Assembly: GCF_014203535.1 (NCBI RefSeq)
Contig: NZ_JACHJI010000002.1
Coordinates: 563,042-627,041 of the forward strand
Direction: 5' to 3'
Length of the DNA: 64,000 nt
Origin: Streptomyces griseomycini
Lineage (GTDB): Bacteria > Actinomycetota > Actinomycetes > Streptomycetales > Streptomycetaceae
In this document: piece by piece, positions 36,056-46,357 of the stretch
Layout of the letters: every line of letters begins with the position of its first letter
Numbering within the stretch: position 1 is the first letter of the stretch
Made by a program: the position numbers and the translations under genes
Notes under the pieces: model-generated
What the model saw: only the letters and a program-made list of their open reading frames with translations
Told to the model about the DNA's origin: nothing
Database searches by the model: none

Positions 36056-37399
36056 TCAGCCGATGCCCGCGTCCGTACCGCAGGTCGTGTACGGCGGGCA
36101 GAAGTGGCCGAGGGCCGTCCGCAGCAACTCGCGCTCGTCCTCGCGGCCGTCCGCCTCGGCTCCGTAGGCGGCGACGGCGTAGAGCCTGCCGTCGGCGGCC
36201 ACGAAGCGCTCGTCGACGACGTGCCAGGTGCCGACGTCGGGCTCCCCCTCGATGGAGTCGACGAGGTACTCCAGCCGGGAGCCGGTGAAGTCGCCGTCGT
36301 CCAGGCTCTCCAGGGAGAGCTCCGTGAACCCCGGGGCCTTCGCGACGGCGTCGGAGAGGAACAGCCCGTGCGACTCGCCGGGGGTCGCCTCCGACACCTC
36401 GAAGACCTGCAGCCGGCGCTCACCGTCCGGGCTGCGGTAGTGGACCACGTCGATGCCGTACTTGGAGGGCACGGTGGTGCGCGTCCACCCCGTGGGGCGG
36501 GCGATGGTGAAGCCCTCGGGGTCGGCGTACGACTCGTGGCCGGCGGGGAGGCCGCCGGTCGGGGTGGACGGCGGAGCGGCCCCCTCGGCGGGGGACCTCT
36601 CGACGGGGGACCCCGGGGTGGAGGGCCCCTGCGGGCCGGGGGCCGACGGCCCGGGTGTCTGCGACGCGCTCGTCGAGGCCGCCTTGTCGTCCGCACGGCC
36701 GTCCGGGTCCTCGCCGTCCCTCAGCACCAGGGTCAGGACGAGCCCCGCGATCACCCCGACGGCGGTGGCCCCGCCCACCACGGACCAGACGCGCCGACGG
36801 CCCGCCCCGCGCGGGTCGGCCCCTGCGGGCACCGGGACGCCGGGCGGGTGGGAGGGACCGTGGGGCGGCTCGGGGACGGACCAGGGGACGGGCGAGGGCC
36901 GCTGCGCGGGCGCCGGCCCGGCCCCCGGCCACTGGATCCCCGTGAGGGTCGGCGCGGAGTGCGAGACGTCGGGGGGCACCGGGCGTACGGGGGCGGCCGG
37001 GAGGGCCTCACCGACGGGCGGAGGAGCGCCGGGACCGGACCCGCCGGCGGGCGGCCAGGCGGCCGACGCGCCTCCGTCCGCAGCCGACGGGGCTCCCGGA
37101 CCGGCTCCTCCCGCGGCCGGAGAGCCGCCCGAAGCAGGCCCGACCGCGGTCGGCGAGCCGTCCGAACCGGACCCGACCGCGGTCGGCGAGGCGACCGCTC
37201 CGGTCCCGTCCGGCCCCGGAACGGCATCCACCGGGCCCGGACGAGCACCGCCCGGGTCCGGAACGGCGCCGCCCGGACCCGAGGAAGCACCGGCCGGAGG
37301 CACGACGGCGGCGGGTGCCGTGCCCGCGTCGGCCGCGGTCTCCTCGCCCTCCTCCCAGCGCTGGGACTCCTCGTTCCAGTAGCGCGGTCCTCCGGTCAT
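36056..37399 (-). CDS. Single-pass membrane protein with long Pro/Gly-rich cytoplasmic region
   Basis: This 447-residue protein begins MTGGPRYWNEESQRWEEGEE, a form typical of Streptomyces membrane proteins with a Trp-rich start. About 230 residues of Pro/Gly/Ala repeats follow, with recurring GPDGTG-, GSDGSP- and PTAVG-type units. One membrane helix (WSVVGGATAVGVIAGLVLTL) leads to an extracytoplasmic domain (HESYADPEGFTIARPTGWTR and TALGHFCPPYTTCG). The domain resembles LpqN-like or PsbP-like lipid/ligand folds only loosely. Function is unknown. Confidence 0.8.
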   Translation of the reverse strand: MTGGPRYWNEESQRWEEGEETAADAGTAPAAVVPPAGASSGPGGAVPDPGGARPGPVDAVPGPDGTGAVASPTAVGSGSDGSPTAVGPASGGSPAAGGAGPGAPSAADGGASAAWPPAGGSGPGAPPPVGEALPAAPVRPVPPDVSHSAPTLTGIQWPGAGPAPAQRPSPVPWSVPEPPHGPSHPPGVPVPAGADPRGAGRRRVWSVVGGATAVGVIAGLVLTLVLRDGEDPDGRADDKAASTSASQTPGPSAPGPQGPSTPGSPVERSPAEGAAPPSTPTGGLPAGHESYADPEGFTIARPTGWTRTTVPSKYGIDVVHYRSPDGERRLQVFEVSEATPGESHGLFLSDAVAKAPGFTELSLESLDDGDFTGSRLEYLVDSIEGEPDVGTWHVVDERFVAADGRLYAVAAYGAEADGREDERELLRTALGHFCPPYTTCGTDAGIG

Positions 37400-37430
37400 C
37401 GCATCCCCCTCGTCCCGGTCCCCGTCGGCC

Positions 37431-37784
37431 TCACATGCCGAGCAGCCCCGCCACGGTCCCGGCCGAGGCGAGCACCGCGGTGACGGCCTGGGCGTCCGCG
37501 AGCAGCTCCCGCACCCGCCGGAGGCGGCTCTCACCGGCCGCGCCGGTCCGGCTGATCTCGTCCTCGGTGTCCGCGAGCGCCTCGTCCAGTCGTGCCGTCT
37601 GTTCACTCTGCCGCACCCGGGACAGATCCGCCCGCAGTTCGCGCACCGCCTTCAGCAGCTCCTCGGCGGCCGCGTCGCGCTGCGCCGGGACCCCGTGGTG
37701 GCCCTCGGCCCGCGCGTGGCGGCCGATCGCGAAGGTGCTGTGCGAGACGTCGCCGATCCGGACGTCCGGCTCATCGTGTGCCAT
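37431..37784 (-). CDS. Small protein with a STFAIG motif and a predicted coiled coil
   Basis: This 117-residue cytoplasmic protein begins MAHDEPDVRIGDVSHSTFAI, then GRHARAEGH. A long helical, coiled-coil-like section follows (AAAEELLKAVRELRADLSRV and ALADTEDEISRTG), with a weakly hydrophobic end (TAVLASAGTVAGLLGM). The STFAIG-x-HA sequence is shared with the C-terminus of the protein encoded just upstream. The ATG overlaps that gene's end by 14 bp. The shared motif suggests that the two proteins assemble with each other. Confidence 0.75.
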   Translation of the reverse strand: MAHDEPDVRIGDVSHSTFAIGRHARAEGHHGVPAQRDAAAEELLKAVRELRADLSRVRQSEQTARLDEALADTEDEISRTGAAGESRLRRVRELLADAQAVTAVLASAGTVAGLLGM

Positions 37785-39540
37785 GGTCGGGGTCTCCCTT
37801 CCGCGGTGCGGCACCGCCGGAGGCGCTCGCGTGCTCGCCGATGGCGAAGGTCGAGCCCTCGACCCGGTCGATGTGCACGGCGCCGTTGCTGATGTTCACG
37901 ATCTTCTGCGCGAACTCGCCGGTCTCGTAACCGGCGTCGGCCAGGGCCTGCCGCACCCCGCGTCCGATGCGGTCCTGGATGCTCCGCAGGTAGCGGGCGA
38001 CGTCCATCTCCTGGAACGTGGACCCGCCGTCCGCCGCGGCCAGTTCCCGTACGGAGAGGGCGGGACCGTCGGGCAGCGCGGCCGCGTACCCGCCGGTCAG
38101 CAGCCGCCACGCGAAGACGCCGCCCCGGACCAGGGCGGCCAGGGAGCGGCCCGCCGAGCCGGGCACCAGGGCGAGGGCCCCGGCGGCCTTGCCGAGGACG
38201 TTGTCGTGGAGCAGCCGGTGGGAGGTGCGGTCGGCCTCCCTGAACTCGGCGCGCACCGGGTTCAGGACGTGCGGGGCGACCTCCAGCATGAGCATGCGGC
38301 CCTGCGTGTGGACGCGCACGAAGACCGTGACGACCAGTTCCTCGTCCCAGCCGCCGACCCGGATGCGCAGGAAGTGCCGCCGCTTCTCGCCGCCCTCCTC
38401 GACGGCCCGCGCCCGGTGCTGCTCGAACTCCTGGACCGAGTAGGGGGCGTGGTCACGGTCGGCCAGTCCCTCGACGGGGAGGAACACGCACTCGTCGATC
38501 TCGAGCCGGCGCAGCCGGTCGCGCACGGCGGGGCCCGCGTGCTCGGCGGGCACCCGCAGCTGTTCGAGCAGGGGGCGGATCCGTTCGAGGATCGCCCGGT
38601 TGCCGAGCGGCTGCTGCTCGGCGCCCTCGTCCGGCCGGAGTTCGACGGCGAGCACCCAGGTGTCGCACGGCGTTCCCGCGCCGCAGAACGGGCGGGCCTC
38701 GTCGTACATGATCAGCGGGGCGTGCTGTTCCCGCCGGACGCGCCGCACCAGGCGGGAGAGGCGCTCCCCCGCGGCCTGCTCGGCGGGGTCGTTCGCGAGG
38801 TCCGGGAAGCGCTTCGGGGACAGCTCCGCGGCGAACGCCCGGGCGAACCGGTCGCGCCGGGCGGCGGCGCACAGCGCGATGAGCACGAGCACGCCGATCC
38901 CGAACCAGGCCTGCCACGGCTCGGTCGACTCCAGCAGCGCTCCGCCGGGGGAGTCCGGGCCTCCCGAACTCCCGGCGCCCGACGAGCCGGAGCCGTACGA
39001 GTCGTAGGGGTCGTAGGAGCCGTACGACGAGCCGGAACCGGACTCGTCGTCGGGGCCGGCCCCGAACGCGGCGGCGACCATGAGGACCAGGACGCCGGCG
39101 AAGAGGAGGCGCCCCTGCCAGCGCACGACGAAGGCGGCGAAGAGGCGGTGGAGGGGCGGCTGTTCGGCGCCGCCCCTGAGCCAGGGGGCGAGGGCGAGCA
39201 GCAGGCCGGCCGGCACCAGAAGGCCCAGCAGCCATCCGCTGACCGCCAGGCCCACCGCCCAGAGCCCGATGACGGCGGCGGACCACAGCAGTTCCTGCCG
39301 CCGGGCCCGCAGCGCGTGCGCGAGGACGCGGGCCGCGTCGAAACCGGGCGACGGGGCGACGATGCGCTGTTCGTCGAGGTACAGCTGCTCGATGACGAGG
39401 TCCCGGTACTCCGCGTCCTGGTAGGTCCCCGCGCACAGCAGCCGGGTGGCCTCGCTGGCGTGCGGCGGGGTGGGCGGCGCTTCCGGGGGCGCCGGGGCGT
39501 CCGTGTGGTGCTGTTGCCGCGGCACGTATGCGGTGCTCAT
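37771..39540 (-). CDS. Large membrane protein with a C-terminal STFAIG motif
   Basis: This 589-residue protein has an N-terminal cytoplasmic part with YQDAEYRDLVIEQLYLDEQR and about five hydrophobic segments between residues 85 and 230, separated by a Gly/Ser/Tyr-rich loop (SSYGSYDPYDSYGSGSSG). A large cytoplasmic region follows (FLRIRVGGWDEELVVTVFVR). The last 45 residues contain VNISNGAVHIDRVEGSTFAI, then GEHASASG. No known family was recognised. The short motif near the end reappears in the small downstream protein. Confidence 0.75.
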   Translation of the reverse strand: MSTAYVPRQQHHTDAPAPPEAPPTPPHASEATRLLCAGTYQDAEYRDLVIEQLYLDEQRIVAPSPGFDAARVLAHALRARRQELLWSAAVIGLWAVGLAVSGWLLGLLVPAGLLLALAPWLRGGAEQPPLHRLFAAFVVRWQGRLLFAGVLVLMVAAAFGAGPDDESGSGSSYGSYDPYDSYGSGSSGAGSSGGPDSPGGALLESTEPWQAWFGIGVLVLIALCAAARRDRFARAFAAELSPKRFPDLANDPAEQAAGERLSRLVRRVRREQHAPLIMYDEARPFCGAGTPCDTWVLAVELRPDEGAEQQPLGNRAILERIRPLLEQLRVPAEHAGPAVRDRLRRLEIDECVFLPVEGLADRDHAPYSVQEFEQHRARAVEEGGEKRRHFLRIRVGGWDEELVVTVFVRVHTQGRMLMLEVAPHVLNPVRAEFREADRTSHRLLHDNVLGKAAGALALVPGSAGRSLAALVRGGVFAWRLLTGGYAAALPDGPALSVRELAAADGGSTFQEMDVARYLRSIQDRIGRGVRQALADAGYETGEFAQKIVNISNGAVHIDRVEGSTFAIGEHASASGGAAPRKGDPDHGTR

Positions 39541-39752
39541 GCCGATCCCCCGTGTGGGTGGGTCAGTGGTGACCGTCGAGTTGAAGGCCCGTCAGCATAG
39601 GGGATGGCGCGGAACGCGGGAAATCAGAATGTCAATAGCTTAATCATGTGATATGCGTCAAGTTTTGGCCTTCGCTCCGGCTCCGGCCCGGCGGACACGC
39701 GGCTCGACGACGTGCGGGCCCGCCGCTCCCGAGGCCGTGCTCCGGGCCGAAA

Positions 39753-39796
39753 GCCTCGGGCCCCGCACCGGTCGGAACCGGTGCGGGGCCCGAGGC
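39753..39796 (-). terminator. Strong terminator downstream of mdh
   Basis: A perfect 20-bp stem (39753-39772 with 39777-39796) closes a 4-nt CGGA loop, starting 15 nt after the mdh stop. It is the longest perfect terminator stem in the window. Confidence 0.85.
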
Positions 39797-39811
39797 CCTG
39801 AGCGGGTCGGA

Positions 39812-40978
<1,167 letters not shown>

Positions 40979-41245
40979 CTATCGCGGCATCCCCGATCGT
41001 GGACGGCAGGGCTCCCTGTGGCCCGCCCCACAGAGCGCCCTCCCGGCACGCGACGCGGACGGACGCGCTCCGGACGCGGAAAGGCGGCCGCCCGTCCGGG
41101 AGAGGCAGGGGACTGAGGCGGCCGCCGTCGGGGACCGATCGCGCCGGACTCCCGTGGGGGTACGTTCCGCGTGCCCGACTTTCATCGGGTCATACCTACT
41201 CGTCACGAATTCCCCACACATTCCGCCGGAGAACCCCGCGAGATG

Positions 41246-41281
41246 ACGGAACACGCTCCCCCGACCGGGTGAGCGTTCCGT
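41246..41281 (-). terminator. Probable terminator of the XRE/DUF2690 gene
   Basis: Arms ACGGAACACGCTC and GAGCGTTCCGT pair with one bulged base pair region and a 12-nt loop, 33 nt after the stop codon. Confidence 0.5.
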
Positions 41282-41313
41282 TCGTCCGTCCGGTCCGCGT
41301 CACTTCGTGCGGA

Positions 41314-42477
41314 TCACTCCGTGCAGCCCTCCTCGCCGGAGGCGAGCACCGCGCAGGCCTTCGCCTGGGTCGCGTTCTCGACCGCCACCATCATGGTGTA
41401 CGTGACCGTGTCACCGGCCGCGGCGATGGTGTCGGACTGCTTCGCCTTGCCCGCGGTGATCTCGACCTTGTCGCCCTGCGCGGCCTGGGTGATGCGCCCC
41501 CACGCCGCGCCGCAGGTCTCGCTGTAGCGGACCTCCACGGTGGTGGCGCCGACGGTCGCGGTCCCGGCGGTGGTCACGAGGTCACCGCTGCACCCCATGG
41601 CCTCGGCGTCCTTGCCCGCGCAGCTGTCGCCGCTGCACTTCACGCCGGGGGGCAGGTTCGCGTCGGTGGTGGCGGTGGGCGACGGGGACGTGGCGGCGTC
41701 CCCCTTCTTGTCGCCCTCGGTCCCGGTGACGTAGAGCGCGGCGGCGACCACCACCAGCGCTCCCACGGCGCCGGCGATGAACGTCGACATGCGGCGCCTG
41801 CCGCCGGAGGCGCCGGAGCGGCCGCGGCCGCCCGTGCCCCGGGGCGGTGCGCCCTGCGCTCCCGCCGTCCGCCCGTGCCCGGCGGGCGCCGTCGCGGCGC
41901 CGGGGCCGCGGCGGCCCGGCTGCGGCGACCCGGCGCGTCCGTCGACGCCCCACGAGCCCGCTCCGGACGAGCCGTCCCGCCCGGCGCCCTCCCGGACACC
42001 GCCGGAGGCGTCGCGGACGTCGGCGGCGGTCGGCTGCGGCGGCACGGTCGGGGAGACCCCGGCCGGTCCCGCGACCCCCGGCCGGACCGCTGCGCCGCCC
42101 TTGCGCGTCTTGCCGCCCGCGCCCGTCGAGGGACCGGCGAGCTCGCTGAGCGCGGCGCGCGCCTGCGAGATCCGGATCGCCTCCATCGTCATGTCGTGAC
42201 GCATCTCCGAGCGGCTCCAGGCGCGCTCGGCGAGCTCCCACATGGTGGTGAGGTGCATCGGGTTGGTCCCGGTGACCTCGGCCAGGGCCACGATCGCGCG
42301 CTTGGGCGCGAGCAGCCGGCCGTTCAGGTAACGCTCCCAGGACGTCTTGCTGTAGCCCGTGCGGTCGGCGACCGACGCGACGCTCAGGCCGCTGCGGTCC
42401 ACCACCCGCCTGAGCTGGCTCGTGAACTCCCTGATCTGCGGATCGAGTTCATCCGGCAAGGCCTTCCAACGAGGCAT
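41314..42477 (-). CDS. XRE-family helix-turn-helix membrane protein with DUF2690 domain
   Basis: This 387-residue protein starts with a helix-turn-helix (about residues 15-75: VDRSGLSVASVADRTGYSKT, SWERYLNGRLLAPKRAIVAL). A Gly/Pro-rich linker of about 120 residues follows, then one membrane segment (STFIAGAVGALVVVAAALYV). The extracytoplasmic DUF2690 domain has paired Cys (VKCSGDSCAGKDAEAMGC, ETCGAAWGRI, AKACAVLASGEEGC). The layout suggests a membrane-tethered regulator that couples an outside signal to DNA binding. ATG 42477 has a GGGGGAAG ribosome site. Confidence 0.88.
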   Translation of the reverse strand: MPRWKALPDELDPQIREFTSQLRRVVDRSGLSVASVADRTGYSKTSWERYLNGRLLAPKRAIVALAEVTGTNPMHLTTMWELAERAWSRSEMRHDMTMEAIRISQARAALSELAGPSTGAGGKTRKGGAAVRPGVAGPAGVSPTVPPQPTAADVRDASGGVREGAGRDGSSGAGSWGVDGRAGSPQPGRRGPGAATAPAGHGRTAGAQGAPPRGTGGRGRSGASGGRRRMSTFIAGAVGALVVVAAALYVTGTEGDKKGDAATSPSPTATTDANLPPGVKCSGDSCAGKDAEAMGCSGDLVTTAGTATVGATTVEVRYSETCGAAWGRITQAAQGDKVEITAGKAKQSDTIAAAGDTVTYTMMVAVENATQAKACAVLASGEEGCTE

Positions 42478-43035
42478 TGCTTCCCCCCTCTTCCCCCCGG
42501 TTCGTGCTGGTGTTTCCCTCGCGCATGGTGCCCTCTGCCGAGTCCCGTTCTGGCTACCCACAGGGATGCCGCCAGCCAGGATCTCAGTTCCCGGGGTGGG
42601 GGCGCACGGGAGCATCAGGCCGCGGGCGTGCGCCGTCGCACGCCCGCTCGCACTCGCTTGCGGTCCAGTGTCCCACCGGTCACCCCCTCGACCGAACGGA
42701 ACCCGGCACAAGCCCGTCGCACGGACGGTGCGAGCCCTCCCCGGCGCTCGGGACGTCCCGGACCGTCCCGATCGCCCACGCTAGCCCCACCGTCCCACCA
42801 CTTGTACGCAGTTGCGCGAACTTGTCAAGACACCGACACACGATGCCCACGGAGGAGAAGTTCCCGGAGCGGTCAGGGGATTCCGGGGCGCGTAGCGGAA
42901 CGGTCACTTCCGTGCCACAGCGGCCGGACAGCCGTTGAACAGGCGCTTCGCCGTGCAGGAAGGTTGTTCCCGGCGGCGGCCCGTCCTCTCACGGGGGTGA
43001 GGACGGGCCGCCGTACGCGGTGATCCGCCCTCCGG
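42478..43035. other. 558-bp intergenic region without a recognised gene
   Basis: This lies between the XRE/DUF2690 start and the DUF3017 stop. Apart from the terminator at 42974-43013, a moderately AT-richer patch near 42800-42850 (CTTGTACGCAGTTGCGCGAA) is the likely promoter zone for the XRE gene. Open frames here have no ribosome sites or family features. Confidence 0.5.
42974..43013 (-). terminator. Terminator of the folD-DUF3017 operon
   Basis: A perfect 15-bp stem (CGGCGGCCCGTCCTC, 42974-42988, with 42999-43013) and a 10-nt loop lie 22 nt after the DUF3017 stop. Confidence 0.75.
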
Positions 43036-43533
43036 CTAACCGTCGACCGTGAAGTGCAGCATGTCCTGCAGGAACGGGATCTCCAGCACCGGATTCGGCT
43101 GCACCATCAGCGCCAGCAGCACGATCACCAGGCCCAGCACGCCGTACGTGACGATGTCCGTGAAGCGGGAGCGCACCGCGAGCATGCCGACGTCCGGCAC
43201 CAGCCACCGCAGCACGGCCCCGGCCAGCAGCGCCACGCCGATCAGCAGCGTGCCGAGCCGGAACAGGTCGAGCGCGGTCAGCAGCAGTCCCAGCCCGACC
43301 GTGAGCAGCACGGCGAGGATCGGCCACTGGCGGGCGGGCGCGGGGGCGTCACCGGGAGCGGCCCGGCCACCGCCCTCGGGGCGCGCGGTGTCCCGCGTGA
43401 ACAGCGGGAACCGGCGGGTGGTGCGGCGCGGCCGGCCCTCGGCGTCCGGCGCGCTGACCGGGTCGCGGACGGTGATCTCCTCGTCCCGCTCGGCCGTGTC
43501 CGGGGCGCCCCGTCCGTGCTGCTCAGCCGACAC
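43036..43533 (-). CDS. DUF3017 membrane protein
   Basis: This 165-residue protein has a charged N-terminus of about 70 residues, two or three membrane helices ([40 protein letters not shown]) and a further segment ([19 protein letters not shown]). This matches the actinobacterial DUF3017 family, which regularly follows folD. The GTG overlaps the folD stop by 11 bp, so the two are coupled. Function is unknown. Confidence 0.85.
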   Translation of the reverse strand: MSAEQHGRGAPDTAERDEEITVRDPVSAPDAEGRPRRTTRRFPLFTRDTARPEGGGRAAPGDAPAPARQWPILAVLLTVGLGLLLTALDLFRLGTLLIGVALLAGAVLRWLVPDVGMLAVRSRFTDIVTYGVLGLVIVLLALMVQPNPVLEIPFLQDMLHFTVDG

Positions 43534-44377
43534 TGCGCTCCGCCGCCTCGACCACGTTGACCAGCAACTGGGCCCGGGTCATCGGGCCGACGCCGCCGGG
43601 GTTCGGGGAGATCCAGCCGGCCACCTCGGCCACGTCCGGGTGCACGTCGCCCACGATCTTGCCCTCGGCGCTGCGGGAGACGCCGACGTCGAGGACGGCC
43701 GCGCCGGGCTTGACGTCCTCGGCGCGGATGAGGTGGGCGGAACCGGCGGCGGCCACGATGATGTCCGCGCGCTTGAGGTGGGCCGACAGGTCGCGGGTGC
43801 CGGTGTGGCACTGGGTCACGGTGGCGTTCTCGCTGCGGCGGGTCAGCAGCAGCGGCATCGGCCGGCCGATGGTCACGCCGCGGCCGACGACCACGACCTC
43901 GGCGCCCTTGATCTCGACGCCGTGGCGGCGCAGCAGGGTGAGGACGCCGTTGGGGGTGCAGGGCAGCGGTGCCGGCTCGTTCAGGACGAGGCGGCCGAGG
44001 TTCATCGGGTGGAGGCCGTCGGCGTCCTTGGCCGGGTCCATCAGCTCGAGGACGCGGTTCTCGTCGATGCCCCTGGGAAGCGGCAGCTGGACGATGTAAC
44101 CGGTGCACGCCGGGTCCTCGTTCAGCTCGCGGACGACCGCCTCGATCTCCTCCTGCGTGGCCGTGGCCGGCAGCTCGCGCTGGATGGAGGCGATGCCGAC
44201 CTGGGCGCAGTCCCGGTGCTTCCCGGCGACGTACTTCTGGCTGCCGGGGTCGTCCCCGACGAGGATCGTGCCGAGGCCGGGCGTGACGCCCTTCTCCTTC
44301 AGCGCCGCCACGCGGGCGGTCAGATCGGACTTGATCTCGGCTGCGGTGGCCTTGCCATCGAGAATCTGGGCGGTCAT
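43523..44377 (-). CDS. folD: Methylenetetrahydrofolate dehydrogenase / cyclohydrolase
   Basis: This 284-residue bifunctional folate enzyme links 5,10-methylene-THF to 10-formyl-THF. Catalytic-site features are [14 protein letters not shown] (the Tyr and Lys), [13 protein letters not shown] and [11 protein letters not shown]. The NADP site is [20 protein letters not shown] 44377 ([15 protein letters not shown]) is preferred to ATG 44386, which has no room for a ribosome site. With glyA, purH and purN it forms the one-carbon/purine group of this window. No ZTP aptamer is seen in its own leader. Confidence 0.94.
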   Translation of the reverse strand: MTAQILDGKATAAEIKSDLTARVAALKEKGVTPGLGTILVGDDPGSQKYVAGKHRDCAQVGIASIQRELPATATQEEIEAVVRELNEDPACTGYIVQLPLPRGIDENRVLELMDPAKDADGLHPMNLGRLVLNEPAPLPCTPNGVLTLLRRHGVEIKGAEVVVVGRGVTIGRPMPLLLTRRSENATVTQCHTGTRDLSAHLKRADIIVAAAGSAHLIRAEDVKPGAAVLDVGVSRSAEGKIVGDVHPDVAEVAGWISPNPGGVGPMTRAQLLVNVVEAAERSVG

Positions 44378-44674
44378 GGTCCCCATCCTCGCGGATGACC
44401 GGCCCCTGGTTCCAATCCGCCCGCATGACGGGCGGCCGCGGCGTCCCCGACCTCGTCCCGGTCACGTATCGCTCGTTTCCGACCAAGATCAGTGATGTTG
44501 CACTTGCACAACACATATGGAATGCGGCTGGACAAGGAAGAGACCGGTCAAGAACGATTGAGTCGCACAGTGCCGCGGGCAGAACCGGGGGGACGGACCG
44601 CATCTGTAGAACTTCCTCCGCGCCGCGCCTCGCGCCGTCCCCGCACGTGAATGACACACGGAGGAAGAACCGCC

Positions 44675-45271
44675 ATGAGTTTCGGCGACCCGAACAACCC
44701 CTACGGCGCCCCTCAGGGTCAGCCGCCCGGTTACGGCTATCCGCAGCAGCCCGGTCAGCCCGGTCAGCCCGGTTACGGCTACCCCTCCGCCCCGCCGCTC
44801 CAGTCCTACGGCCACCCCGCCGCCCCGGCGGTCATGCCCGGCAGCGTCAAGGCCGCGCGCGTGATGCTGTTCGTGCTCGGCGGCTTCCAGGCGCTCGGCG
44901 GCGTGCTGATGGTGATCGCCAGCGCCTGGTTCGCGGACTACTTCGAGGACATGGTCTCCTCCGACCCGAGCATCTCCTCGGAGGACGCGGACACCGTCGC
45001 CAGCATCGGCGCGGGCGTCATGATCGTGTTCGGTGTGATCGTGCTGGCGTTCGCGTTCTGGGCGATCTTCACAGCCGCCAAGTTCGCCACGGGCCGCGGC
45101 GGCGTGCGCGTCTCCGCGATCGTCTACGCCTCGCTGGTCACGCTGTTCAGCGTGCTCAGCCTGCTCGGCGCCAACATATTCGCGTTGGTCAGCCTGGTGC
45201 TCGGCATCCTGATCATCGTGTTCTGCGCCAACAAGAACGGCGGGTACTGGTTCAACCGCCCGCGGTACTGA
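44675..45271 (+). CDS. Proline/glycine/tyrosine-rich small membrane protein
   Basis: This 198-residue protein has a Pro/Gly/Tyr/Gln-rich cytoplasmic start (NNPYGAPQGQPPGYGYPQQP) and four membrane segments: VMLFVLGGFQALGGVLMVIA, IGAGVMIVFGVIVLAFAFWA, VSAIVYASLVTLFSVLSLLG and FALVSLVLGILIIVFC. The ATG at 44675 has GGAGGA 9 nt upstream. Its leader (44387-44674) contains TGTTG-N8-CAACA at 44496-44513, a possible operator. A hairpin terminator follows. Function is unknown; such proteins are common in Streptomyces. Confidence 0.85.
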   Translation: MSFGDPNNPYGAPQGQPPGYGYPQQPGQPGQPGYGYPSAPPLQSYGHPAAPAVMPGSVKAARVMLFVLGGFQALGGVLMVIASAWFADYFEDMVSSDPSISSEDADTVASIGAGVMIVFGVIVLAFAFWAIFTAAKFATGRGGVRVSAIVYASLVTLFSVLSLLGANIFALVSLVLGILIIVFCANKNGGYWFNRPRY

Positions 45272-45323
45272 GCCGGACCGGGCCGGTTCCGGCCGCGGGC
45301 CCCGCTCCCGCCCCTCACCCCGC

Positions 45324-45361
45324 AGGGCCGTGTCTCACCCGGACGAGGGAGACACGGCCCT
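45324..45361 (+). terminator. Terminator after the Pro/Gly/Tyr-rich membrane protein gene
   Basis: A perfect 13-bp stem (AGGGCCGTGTCTC with GAGACACGGCCCT) and a 12-nt loop begin 52 nt after the stop codon. Confidence 0.75.
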
Positions 45362-45417
45362 GGTGCGTCGCCCTGGTCCGGCGGACGGGCAGCCGTCGGA
45401 GCAGGGGGGAGACGCGC

Positions 45418-45531
45418 CTTGTCCAGCACCATCGCCGTGCCTCCGCCGGCCACGGAGGACGCGGAACGCCGTGCCCTGCTCCGGGCCGCCTCCGGTGGAC
45501 GCCGCACCTGCGTCCGGTGGGCGGCCCGGTG
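45418..45531 (+). other. Possible short ORF or remnant overlapping the kinase pseudogene start
   Basis: A 37-codon frame opens with TTG after a GGGGGGAGA ribosome-like site and reads LSSTIAVPPPATEDAERRAL. It ends in the TGA that overlaps the kinase GTG. It may be what is left of a gene once coupled to the kinase. No family is assignable at this length. Confidence 0.25.
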
Positions 45532-46263
45532 ACCGGGGCGTACGCCGTGCCGGTGCCCGAGGGGTACCGGGTGGGCGTGTGGGAGGTGCGCGAGCCGATC
45601 GCCACCGGCGCCTTCGGCAGCGTCCACGCCGCCCGGCGCACCGGGGACCCGGCGGACCCGCCCGGGGGGCGCCCCGAAGTTCCCGCCCACCGGCACGGGC
45701 ACCCCGCGCCGGACGGCGCCACCGTGCTCGTCCTGGAGAAGGCGGAGGGCTCCCTGTCCGCCCCGCTCACCGCCTCCCCGGCCCGACGCGGGCCCGGTGC
45801 TGCTCGCGCGGACCTGCGAGAGGCCGGCCCAGCCGCACCGCGCGGGCTGGGTGCACGGCGACCTGAAACCGGCCAACGTACTGCTGACGGCGGACGGCTA
45901 AGCCCGCCTCGCCGACTTCGCCCCGGACCTCGCCGGCCCGGTGAAGGACGAGTGCGGCATCGCCCGCTGGACCCCGAGGGTGCCGCGCTGGTGGATGAAC
46001 GAGGACGGCGCCCCCGGGGAGACCGTCCCCGGACCGCCGTTCCCGCCCGCCGGGTCCGTTCCCGCGGTGGGCCGCTGCCTGTGCTGGATCGCACCGCGCC
46101 TGGACTCCGGCCTCCCGGGCGACCACCGGGTCCTGCTCGCCGCCGCCCACCGGACGTCGTACCGCGAGGTGGACGACGCGGGCGGTGTTCCCCGGAGTAC
46201 CGCGATCACGCCGCCCGCGCCGCGCACCACCTCGAGGAGTACGCGCCTCCCGGCGAGGAGTGA
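45529..46263 (+). pseudogene. Degraded Ser/Thr protein kinase gene
   Basis: The GTG at 45529 opens with a good kinase N-terminus: VPEGYRVGVWEVREPIATGA, then FGSVHAARRTGDPADP (Gly-rich loop). After an apparent deletion it resumes with DGATVLVLEKAEGSLSAPL, then loses frame. In another frame the catalytic loop reappears as WVHGDLKPANVLLTADG and is followed at once by TAA (45899-45901). Beyond it lies ARLADFAPDLAGPV, with DFA in place of DFG. The final part shows only scrambled kinase-like text. At least one frameshift, one stop and internal deletions make an active kinase impossible. Confidence 0.8.
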
Positions 46264-46357
46264 CCCCGCCGGCCGTCAGGCCCCGCAGGACCCCGTCCGC
46301 GCGGAGAGCCCGGACGTCGTCCGGGCGACCCGCCCGTGGCGCGGCGCGGACTCCCCC

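Noticed and set aside
44387..44490. folD leader examined for a ZTP aptamer, because GTGACCGGG resembles part of it
   Set aside because: The CGGGGAGCG and CGCCTGGGC elements and the pseudoknot partner are absent.
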